Part shown: piece by piece, positions 16,385 through 23,629 of the stretch | How positions within the stretch are numbered: the stretch's first letter is position 1 | How the letters are laid out: the number at the start of each line of letters is the position of its first letter | Assembly: GCA_009731375.1 (NCBI GenBank) | Contig: BJOX01000050.1 | Location: 1,143,818 to 1,167,446 of the forward strand | From: Paulinella micropora | Lineage: Eukaryota; Cercozoa; Imbricatea; Euglyphida | Length of the DNA stretch: 23,629 nucleotides | Reading direction: 5' to 3' | Made by a program: the position numbers and the translations under genes | Notes under the pieces: generated by a model | Seen by the model: the letters and a program-made list of their open reading frames with translations, nothing else | The model's database searches: none | Told to the model about the DNA's origin: nothing

Positions 16385-17361
16385 ACAGCAATACTAGATA
16401 ACGACGAGATAGCGATCTGGGCAAGCCAAGCGGGCCGGAGAGACACCACAATAGAAACATACAAAGCTTCCCTCCGGCAATTCCTCAAGTGGTGCGTGCA
16501 GCACGGGCGTATCTTCTTTCCTGCCTCAGAAAAAACGATTGCCCACTATTTGAAATATATGTCGGAGAGTGTGTATGCACAGTCAACAATCACTGGCCAC
16601 CTGGCTGCAATTAAATCCCAATACGCACTGCACACTAGTAACGACCCGACCGAGAATCTGCTAGTGCAATGGCCAAACAGAGAGCGGTAGCAGAAGCTGT
16701 ACCGGGGAGAGAGGGGAAATACCTCTTATTGAGGGACGACCTGCTCAAGATACTACAATTACCATTGGTGACATGGAGGGACTGCAGAGATGCTACGTTA
16801 ATATTACTGCAGTGGATCTCAATGGCGCGCGTCAGTAACATTGTAGCATTGAAGGTATCGGACATCATGTTCCACCATACCATCATCGGGAACAGCCCGT
16901 GCGAGTACATGGTACTCAGGTTCGAGAAATTGAAAAACGCGGAAGGCGAGAAGCTTGTCTTTATCGGCCAAGGGAACCAATCATTCTGCGCTGTCATGTG
17001 GGTCAGAGCATACCTCAAATACATAAAGGACACGTTCAAGGATTCATTCACCGACAGCTCTCCTCTTTTCTTCAAGCTATCTGGCAACGCATTGGGACAT
17101 CTGAGTGCTGGCACCCCATCAAGTCTCTTGAAAAAGAAAGTTGCTGCAGTTGGATTGGATCCAGCGATATACGCATCCAATTCAAATAGAATCGGGTCCG
17201 CGACTGAAGCGGCTCGTTTGGGAATGAGAATCTACGCAATAAGAAGGCAAGGACTGTGGTCAGACAAAAGTTCGTGCGTGTACAAATACCTGCGTGACAT
17301 AAGCTTGGAAAGCAAGCTAACAATCACACGCGTCTTACAGACCGGCAACGTAATCAACTAA
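16385..17361 (+). pseudogene. Tyrosine recombinase of the retroelement, frameshifted
   Basis: The N-terminal SAM-like core-binding domain is in one frame (to TAG 16688-16690): TIETYKASLRQFLKWCVQHG and KTIAHYLKYMSES. The catalytic domain is in another frame (from about 16669 to TAA 17359-17361). Conserved boxes are the first Arg in MARVSNIVALKVSD, a beta-hairpin Lys candidate in RFEKLKNAEGEKLV, the second Arg in NSNRIGSATEAARLG and the nucleophile Tyr in WSDKSSCVYKYLR. The His usual three residues before the second Arg reads as Asn. In Ngaro/DIRS elements this enzyme replaces the DDE integrase and inserts circular DNA without target duplication. The frameshift lies at about 16665-16690. The frame starts near the RT stop with no clear ATG. 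Confidence 0.85.
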
Positions 17362-18553
17362 ATCGACCCTCTCTTACGCGAAAGCGGGTTTTTTATGACT
17401 ATCACGTGTCAGTTAATGATGGCGCATAGTATTGTCTGCATTGAAAGAGCATAAACATTTTTTTTAGTAAATATTGATTTGGAAACACACTAGATTGACA
17501 TACAGCTTGCGGATTTAAATCGTGTTGGGACGATATGATGTAAAACTGTAACCCTGCCTATAGATACTATTGTATAAGCACTACCACTTGCTACTGTAAC
17601 TGATAGAGTAGTATTGTGTGCCAAGTGTCAACCATTGCAAAAGAAAGTCATATACAGTCCCCTACTTTTTAGTTAAATACGTTTTACAAACATAACAGAG
17701 ACAGACACATGGGTCGATCATAGAAAAACGGGTGCTGCGTCGGTTCGACACTATCAGTATGTCCTTACATCATATCATAAGAGAATCAACACCAAAAACG
17801 TAGGTGCTGACAGCTTTTTGAAAAAACATGCAATTGTTTGCAAGAAAACGCTAAACATTACAACATAAAACGACAACTACATACTATTAATTATTATTCT
17901 TACTACAACAACTTACGATTGTAAGGACACTATGATACATGTAATAGGCTTCCAGCGACTTGATATCGGAGTTATTATCAATCACACGACAACGGCACAC
18001 AAATCTGTGCATTTTGACATCGAGAAGGATACAAACCCAACCAGAAGAAGGAAATTAGAGAGCTACACTCACGTAGACATGAACACTGGCAAACAGACAC
18101 AAAAGGAAAAAGAGACGAAACACAGAATATAGGCTCATAGCAGACAGCGATACGACAGAGACGGAGACACACAATTGTTGTGGAGGCGGAGGTCGGTATG
18201 GATCTGGTGGCTCTGCGAAAGAGGACAGCCCCCCCCTCCGCTATGCGGACCTACAGCACACATGCAGTGACTGTGGTAACAAGGTCGCACTGGAAAGAAC
18301 AGCGATACTGCTGGTGAAGCAGTCGTTCGACCAGATAAACACTCCCATAAAGGAAAGTTATGCAAGATGCACCAAAAATCTTAAGTCAGCAGACCGCCGT
18401 TACGTTTGCAAAACCGCCGTTACGTTGAGATCGCCTATATGCTGTAAAGTACTTCCTTTTTGCCAAGTGATTGTGGTATGATTCGGGAAAAATAAGGCAA
18501 TCAGACTGGGAAGGTCGGAAAAATTTGGCATTTGCAGTCAGAGGTCTTTACTG
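17362..18553. other. No supported gene; possible coding relic near 18140-18481
   Basis: About 1.2 kb, AT-rich at first, which may include the lost 3' end of the retroelement. A GC-rich patch near 18170-18300 carries an open plus-strand frame ending in TGA 18479-18481. That frame contains HTCSDCGNKVALERTAILLV and a Cys further on, without any recognised family. ACCGCCGTTACGTT occurs twice 20 bp apart (18393 and 18413). I see no tRNA or other RNA gene. Confidence 0.4.
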
Positions 18554-18616
18554 GAGGGGAGAAGCTCATGTTGTGTGTGCTGTGAAATGAGGTTTTTGCC
18601 AGCTTGCGCAGCAAAA
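18554..18616 (+). repeat. 63-bp direct repeat, copy 1
   Basis: Matches 19065-19127 apparently without difference. It includes TGTGAAATGAGGTTTTTGCC and CAGCTTGCGCAGCAAAA. Flanks differ on both sides. Confidence 0.85.
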
Positions 18617-18700
18617 GCGTCATTTCACAAATATCAGTGGGTGGGCCGTAAGGGAGACTGAAAAGTGAACGCTGCAGTGTTTAATTACGGTAATAAATTA

Positions 18701-18722
18701 AGCGGGAACTATTGTTCCCGCT
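18701..18722. repeat. Perfect 9-bp hairpin
   Basis: AGCGGGAAC and GTTCCCGCT are separated by TATT, giving a perfect 9-bp stem with a 4-nt loop. Confidence 0.8.
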
Positions 18723-19026
18723 CCAAAATTTTAAACATTACAAAGACAACCCCTTCACCCTCAGATTTGATTTTTCGCTCTAGCACAAAAGTGCTTAGAG
18801 CAAATTTTACGGTTGTTTTTTGAATAATTCCATCCACCCACCCATCTTTTATATGTCTTTTCGCTTGGGTGGTGGTGGTGAGAAAAGGGTGGAAAGCAAA
18901 ACACACACACACATTACACCACACACATATACATCATTATAGCATAATCACGCCTCATGCCTACCATCTTCAAGCATATTCATGCACATCATCATAGACT
19001 CATCATACATATAACGACATGCACCA

Positions 19027-19061
19027 CCTAGGTCTTCTGTTTTTAAAAACAAAGACCTAGG
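19027..19061. repeat. 35-bp palindrome
   Basis: Arms of 17 bases pair completely with no loop, apart from one unpaired C at 19037. The ends read CCTAGG. It lies 3 bp before the second 63-bp repeat copy. Confidence 0.8.
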
Positions 19062-19064
19062 AGA

Positions 19065-19127
19065 GAGGGGAGAAGCTCATGTTGTGTGTGCTGTGAAATG
19101 AGGTTTTTGCCAGCTTGCGCAGCAAAA
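19065..19127 (+). repeat. 63-bp direct repeat, copy 2
   Basis: Second copy of 18554-18616, 511 bp downstream and in the same orientation. Confidence 0.85.
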
Positions 19128-19487
19128 TTATTTGTATGTAAAGCCTGTAACGCTGTGATGTCATGTTATGTACGTGATGCTAGTAGTGATTCTGTGTTAT
19201 GGTGCTATATAATTCTGTGTTGTGTTCTCCCATGTCATGTTACGTTTACATCAACTCATGCAACTCATGGAGGAGGGTCATTTTCATGAGCGGAAGACAG
19301 AATTACACAAGAACGCAAAAAATGTCGATATGTCAAACAGGAACCGGGAGAAAACATTCTGCCAGGCAAAAACACAAGTCACAAGTACTGTCACATTTCG
19401 CTCAACAAACGACGTCTTGCAACAGAAAAACAAGGCCGAGAGAGAGAGAGAGAGAGCAAGTGGTGGACCATGTTATGTATGTAATGC
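19128..19487. other. Non-coding approach to the microsatellite array
   Basis: No supported gene. It has scattered CATGTTATG words that become denser toward 19488 and a short (GA)n run at about 19438-19456. Confidence 0.5.
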
Positions 19488-19718
19488 TATGTTATGTTAT
19501 TATGTTATGTTATTATGTTATGTTATTATGTTATGTTATGTTATGTTATGTTATGTTGTGTAATGTTATGTTATGTTATGTTATGTTATGTTATGTTATG
19601 TTATGTTATGTCATGTCATGTCATGTCAGTACTCATGTCATGTCATGTTATGTTATTTTATGTTATGTTATGTCATGTTATGTTATGTTATGTTATGTTA
19701 TGTTATGTTATGTTGTTA
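19488..19718 (+). repeat. (TTATG)n pentanucleotide microsatellite
   Basis: TTATG tandem array with CATG-type variants in the middle (about 19607-19650). It passes directly into the TATG array. Reading frames through it are artefacts. Confidence 0.95.
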
Positions 19719-19899
19719 TGTATGTATGTGTGTGTATGTGTGTGTATGTATGCAATATATGTATGCAATATATGTATGTATGTATATGTATGTACATGTG
19801 TACATATGTATGTATGTACGTATGTATGTACATATGTATGTGCATATATATGTATGTATGTATGACATATGTATGTATGTATGTATGTATGTAACATAC

Positions 19900-19930
<31 letters not shown>

Positions 19931-19959
19931 TGTATTTATGTATGTATGTATACATGTAC

Positions 19960-19990
<31 letters not shown>

Positions 19991-20225
19991 TGTATATACG
20001 TACGTATGTACGTATGTACGTATGTACGTACGTATGTATGTATGTATGTATGTATGTATGTATGTATGGATGTATGTATGTATGTATGTGTATGTATGTA
20101 TGTATGTATGTATGTATGCATATGTATGTATGTATGTATGTACATTATGTATGCATGTATGTATGCATGTATGTATGTATGTATGTATGTATGTATGTGT
20201 ATGTATGTGTATATATATGTATATG

Positions 20226-20257
<32 letters not shown>

Positions 20258-20307
20258 TGTATGCATGCATGTATGTATGTATGTATGTATGTATGTATGT
20301 ATGTATG

Positions 20308-20338
<31 letters not shown>

Positions 20339-20795
20339 ATGTATGTATGTGTGTGTATGTATGTTCGTATGTACGTAGTATGTATGTATATATGTATGTA
20401 TTATGTGTGTATGTGTGTGTATGTATGTATGTATGTATGTATGTATGTATGTACGTACGTACGTACGTACGTATGTACACGTACGTACGTATGTACGTAC
20501 GTACGTACGTACGTATGTATGTATGTATGTATGTTGTATGTATGTATGTATGTTGTATGTATGTATGTATGTATGTATGTATGTATGTATGTTGTATGTA
20601 TGTATGTATGTATGTATGTATGTATGTATGTTTGTGTGTGTATGTATGTGTGTATGACGTATGTATGTATGTATGTATGCATGCATGTACGCATGCATGC
20701 ATGTATGTATGTACGTTATGTATGTTATGTATGTATGTATGTATGCATATATGTATGCATGTATGCAGCATGTATGTCTGCATGTATGACATGTG
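19719..20795 (+). repeat. (TATG)n tetranucleotide microsatellite with TACG and TG sub-blocks
   Basis: More than 1 kb of TATG units with interspersed variants: (GT)n at about 20308-20340, (TACG)n at about 20000-20035 and 20450-20515, and GCATG variants near 20680-20760. The (TACG)n blocks are self-complementary. Long frames of Tyr-Val-Cys-Met or His-Thr-Tyr-Ile are by-products. Confidence 0.95.
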
Positions 20796-20868
20796 TGTGT
20801 ATGCTGTCTGCTGCAGTGCGGCGTGCTAGCCATGGCGAAAGACTGGGAGCTGAGCACATGCTGCAGGT

Positions 20869-20955
20869 CATACATACATACATACATACATACATACATA
20901 CGTACGTACGTACGTACGTGATACATACATGCAAACCTACATACATGCATGCATG
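20869..20955 (+). repeat. (CATA)n array, inverted relative to the TATG array
   Basis: CATA units, then (CGTA)n and more CATA/CATG. It is the reverse complement of the preceding array and is separated from it by about 73 bp of unique sequence (20796-20868). The two could form a large foldback. Confidence 0.9.
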
Positions 20956-22062
20956 CGTACATACAGTCCTCTGTGCTCATCAATCCGACTAATCTTCTCC
21001 CCGTTTGGATACATACATACATGCATAAATACTCAAATACCTGTCTGTCTTGTCTTTCGTCACGCATTATCGCGATTGTATGCCAACATCTATTGTCGTC
21101 AGCTGCTGTAAGCTTTTCTGCCTGCACTACCTCGTGTGCTCTGCCCTCCTCTCTCAAGGCCAATTTGCTTTTTTTGGGTGTGTTGATTATCGGGGTACTA
21201 CTACTACTACACTTTTCTGCAATCGAATGCAGCGAAATGCAAGGGATCTTCATTGGTCACTTCTCCATCTCTGTTCATGCCTCCTTGCCGTCCCTGCATT
21301 ACCAGTCACCGCAACGCTTGATTCGCCAGTCTTGTACTCGCATTTGCTGCGGACCTGTTTCTGCCATCTTGCGTACCCTCCTTTCTTGACCCCTCCCTGA
21401 CGATGCTAACTTTGCTTGTCTGCCTTCCATTTATTTGCTACTCGCGTCCGTGCCTGCATCGCAACTTTCGCTCTTTCTTGGCGTTCTTTCTTGTGTCTGC
21501 TTGTCCATTTCAATATACTTGCTCTTGCTGTAGGGGTAGTGGCGGCTACGATGGCGCTCATGATTTTTCTGTGGAATTCGGCAGTCATGCTTCCGTTCAA
21601 GCTACTGACGAGTACCCATCTTTAGACTGCATACTTTCTCACGCATTTATATGTCACACACACGGTCTCATGATGCAACTTGCTGCTGTCTGTTAGCCTT
21701 TCTGCATGAATTGGGTCATGCCTCGGCTGTCTGGATGACATGTGTAACCCACTCTAACCTGTCGAGCGTCTTTTTGCTTTAACTCCTGTTATATTATGTT
21801 TTCTGACTCCTCTCTTTGCTTACCGCATGGTAGAAAAAACTTGTTTCGACGTGTTAATGCATGCCGCAGGGCAGTGTGGAGGGCATTTTCGTCGAAACTA
21901 ATCAAGGTCTGTTCTGCTATGACTCCACTGCCGGATCGTTTTCTTAGCTATCATCCTTATCCTGCCTGCGTGCCCGTGTCGTTGCAAGCCTAATCGCGGA
22001 CGCCTTCTGGAAAAAATTCAAAATACACATGTAACTATGCATGCATGCATACAAACACTGAT

Positions 22063-22064
<2 letters not shown>
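20956..22064. other. Unique host-like sequence, no supported gene
   Basis: About 1.1 kb of mixed-composition DNA with only short frames in all six readings and no recognisable domain, tRNA or repeat beyond scattered CATA words near 21010-21030. Confidence 0.5.

Positions 22065-22101
<37 letters not shown>
22065..22101 (+). repeat. (CT)n microsatellite
   Basis: About 18 CT units. A (GA)n tract at 22199-22220 is its reverse complement, about 100 bp away. Confidence 0.95.
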
Positions 22102-22102
<1 letters not shown>

Positions 22103-22198
22103 TTCTCCCTTGGCGGGCAGGAGGACTGACTACATACAGGGGAGGCAAGTGGTGGTTGGTGATGCCTGCGGGATACCTAGGTAAGCAATTCTAACCTC

Positions 22199-22250
22199 GG
22201 AGAGAGAGAGAGAGAGAGAGTGTGTGTGTGTGTGTTAGTGAGAGAGAGAG
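22199..22250 (+). repeat. (GA)n-(TG)n-(GA)n microsatellite
   Basis: GA units (22199-22220), TG units (22221-22235), then GA again (about 22239-22250). Confidence 0.9.
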
Positions 22251-22497
22251 TGAGTGAGTGTGTGTTTGATCCAAACGAGGACCAATCACAAGGTCAGCGT
22301 TGACGAGGCAAAGAAACGAGTGGAGAAAAGGCACAGAATGGCAACAGCGAGCAGCAAAACCTTGCTAGCCTATCTTTTATTCTCTTTCTTTTTTAGTTTC
22401 AAGGTATCCAATCTAAATTTCTTGTGTAGGGTCAAGTTTTTGGGGAGCTGCCATCTTGATCATGGTTCTTCCCTCCTCTTATTATCACTATTATCAC

Positions 22498-22499
<2 letters not shown>
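22251..22499. other. Spacer before the SINE array, no gene
   Basis: About 250 bp with no supported gene. Its last part (TTATCACTATTATCACTATT) leads into an (ATT)n tract at 22500-22549, perhaps the tail of a degraded SINE. Confidence 0.4.
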
Positions 22500-22549
<50 letters not shown>

Positions 22550-22552
22550 TTG

Positions 22553-22797
22553 GACACCGTGATAGCCCAGTGGTCAAGTTCTACCATTTGGGCCCTGTCG
22601 CCAGTTCGATTCCCGTCGGTGCCACCAGTATTTTCATTGAACATACCGNNNNNNNNNNNNNNNNNNNNNNNNNNNNNNNNNNNNNNNNNNNNNNNNNNNN
22701 NNNNNNNNNNNNNNNNNNNNNNNNNNNNNNNNNNNNNNNNNNNNNNNNNNNNNNNNNNNNNNNNNNNNNNNNNNNNNNNNNNCCATTGACAGATTAT
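22553..22797 (+). mobile_element. tRNA-derived SINE, copy 1 (interrupted by gap)
   Basis: The head carries Pol III boxes: A box TAGCCCAGTGG (22563-22573) and B box AGTTCGATTCC (22603-22613), 29 nt apart as in tRNA genes. It is followed by GGTGCCACCA and GTATTTTCATTGAACATACC. Ns fill 22649-22782, then a remnant of the conserved 3' end (CCATTGACAGA), then (ATT)n at about 22798-22869. Confidence 0.8.
22649..22782. other. 134-N assembly gap inside SINE copy 1
   Basis: A run of N in a tandem-repeat setting; its size is probably an estimate. Confidence 0.95.
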
Positions 22798-22800
22798 CAC

Positions 22801-22869
<69 letters not shown>

Positions 22870-22870
22870 G

Positions 22871-23135
22871 GACACCGTGATAGCCCAGTGGTCAAGTTCT
22901 ACCATCTGGGCCCTGTCGCCAGTTCGATTCCCGTCGGTGCCACCAGTATTTTCATTGAACATACCGGTCCGTCTGGACGAGTATTTTCATTGAACATACC
23001 GGTCCGTCTGGAAGTGTTGGAACTGTCCTTGCGGGGGTGTCATTAGAGCCTATCGTCAATTCTTCGTACTCCCCTCACGGGTGAGACGATGGAGGCGCAT
23101 GTGCAGAAATGCATCAGCCATTGACAGAGAAGCAC

Positions 23136-23186
<51 letters not shown>
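22871..23186 (+). mobile_element. tRNA-derived SINE, copy 2, full length
   Basis: Complete unit: tRNA-like head with A and B boxes, body, conserved 3' end (CATCAGCCATTGACAGAGAA), then an (ATT)n tail to about 23186. The body contains a 32-bp tandem duplication (22946-22977 and 22981-23012) not present in copy 3. Confidence 0.85.
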
Positions 23187-23188
<2 letters not shown>

Positions 23189-23236
23189 GAGGCACATGTC
23201 CAGGATCTGGATCTGATGCTATAGTCTGAGGAAGCC

Positions 23237-23279
<43 letters not shown>
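23187..23279 (+). mobile_element. 5'-truncated SINE 3' end
   Basis: Begins ATGGAGGCACATGT, as in the 3' part of full copies, then diverges, and ends in an (ATT)n tail (about 23238-23279). No Pol III head. Confidence 0.6.
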
Positions 23280-23281
23280 GT

Positions 23282-23517
23282 GGCACCGCGATAGCCCAGT
23301 GGTCAAGTTCAATACCATCTGGGATCTGTCACCAGTTCGATTCCCGTCGGTGCCAGTATTTTCAAACTATTTCTTTGAAAGTATTGGTCTGTCTGGAAGG
23401 CTTGGAGCTGCCCTGCGGGGGTGTCAGTAGAGCATCGGTCAAAATTTGTACTCCCCTCGCGGGTGAGACGATGGAGGCACATGTGCAGATTTGCATCCGC
23501 CATTGATAGAGAAGCAC

Positions 23518-23557
<40 letters not shown>
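23282..23557 (+). mobile_element. tRNA-derived SINE, copy 3, full length
   Basis: Head GGCACCG with a matching CGGTGCC about 65 nt later (a perfect acceptor-like pairing, where the other copies read GACACCG). A box TAGCCCAGTGG and B box AGTTCGATTCC. The body is diverged from copy 2 but has the same GCGGGGGTGTCA and CATTGATAGAGAAGCAC blocks. (ATT)n tail at 23517-23557. Confidence 0.85.
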
Positions 23558-23559
23558 TG

Positions 23560-23629
23560 GACACCGTGATAGCCCAGTGGTCAAGTTCTACCATCTGGGC
23601 CCTGTCGCCAGTTCGATTCCCGTCGGTGC
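23560..23629 (+). mobile_element. tRNA-derived SINE, copy 4, cut by window end
   Basis: Head with A and B boxes starting directly after the tail of copy 3; the window ends within the tRNA-like head at GTCGGTGC. Confidence 0.8.

Larger units (their letters stand above)
12784..17361 (+). mobile_element. Ngaro/DIRS-like tyrosine-recombinase retrotransposon, degraded
   Basis: The order is leading repeat, Gag with zinc knuckles, RT-RNase H, then tyrosine recombinase, all on the plus strand. YR following RT-RH without a methyltransferase fits Ngaro-type better than DIRS1-type elements, where the ORFs overlap. The DNA is GC-richer than the viral part. Every gene has at least one frameshift, so the copy is dead as assembled. 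The left boundary is sharp: the 190-bp repeat starts about 17 bp from the PolB ATG. The right boundary is not visible; no second copy of the leading repeat is found downstream, so the 3' repeats are missing, diverged or lie somewhere in 17362-18500. Confidence 0.85.
18617..19064. other. Spacer between the 63-bp repeats, no gene
   Basis: 448 bp without a supported gene. It holds the hairpin at 18701-18722, a CCACCCACCCA / GGGTGGTGGTGG inverted pair (about 18834-18880), a short (CA)n run near 18900-18912 and the palindrome at 19027-19061. Confidence 0.5.

Noticed and set aside
17362-17395. Terminator-like CGCGAAAGCG followed by a T-run after the recombinase stop
   Set aside because: The stem is only about three pairs; a bacterial-type terminator is not expected in this eukaryotic setting.
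17932-18132. 66-codon plus-strand ORF
   Set aside because: Short, no motif, atypical composition; expected by chance in a region of this size.
19488-20955. CRISPR-like regular repeats
   Set aside because: Simple tetra- and pentanucleotide repeats without spacers, in a eukaryotic genome.
19199-21253. Long open frames (up to 516 codons) rich in Met-Tyr-Val-Cys or His-Thr-Tyr-Ile
   Set aside because: They are translations of TTATG/TATG/CATA microsatellites, open in several frames on both strands; not genes.
22553-22625. Genuine tRNA genes at the A/B-box units
   Set aside because: The T-stem does not pair well, the D-arm spacing is off by about three bases, and the units are repeated with a common SINE body and ATT tail.
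22432-23584. Poly-Ile, poly-Tyr and poly-Asn frames
   Set aside because: Produced by (ATT)n SINE tails and the N gap.

Overview
The window is eukaryotic nuclear DNA. It holds spliceosome-independent viral and retroelement ORFs, Pol III-type SINEs and long microsatellites, and shows no bacterial operon signals. The host cannot be named from the sequence; a protist or marine invertebrate is plausible. Four layers are visible.

(1) Positions 1-12783 are an AT-rich endogenous DNA virus of the Polinton / Polinton-like virus (PLV) type, cut off by the left edge. Its genes are a repeat-built fiber-like protein (minus strand, running off the edge), a charged hypothetical protein, a retroviral-type DDE integrase broken by frameshifts, a small AP2-like plus zinc-finger protein (minus), a double-jelly-roll-type major capsid protein with one in-frame TAG, a second probable virion protein, a small DUF3820/ExoX-C-like protein (minus), a class-3 lipase with one in-frame TAG, and a 1359-residue protein-primed family B DNA polymerase (minus). 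Capsid, lipase and fiber would build the particle, PolB would copy the genome, and the integrase would insert it. The packaging ATPase, maturation protease and terminal inverted repeats are not seen; they may lie left of the window or be lost. Several genes carry an ATATAC(A/G) motif just before the ATG, at exactly 7 nt in three cases, which looks like a shared viral promoter.

(2) Two pieces of a tyrosine-recombinase retrotransposon (Ngaro/DIRS-like) lie in or against this viral element. A rearranged fragment at about 4085-4900 has removed the capsid gene's start. A larger copy at 12784-17361 carries Gag with zinc knuckles, RT-RNase H and tyrosine recombinase, all frameshifted. The two share a nearly identical repeat of about 190 bp in the same orientation.

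(3) Positions 17362-19487 hold no convincing gene, but include a 63-bp direct repeat, a hairpin and a long palindrome.

(4) Positions 19488-23629 are repeat-rich host DNA: a (TTATG)n then (TATG)n array of more than 1.3 kb that flips to (CATA)n, (CT)n/(GA)n tracts, and a head-to-tail array of tRNA-derived SINEs joined by (ATT)n tails, with one assembly gap. The long Met-Tyr-Val-Cys and His-Thr-Tyr-Ile reading frames there are microsatellite artefacts.
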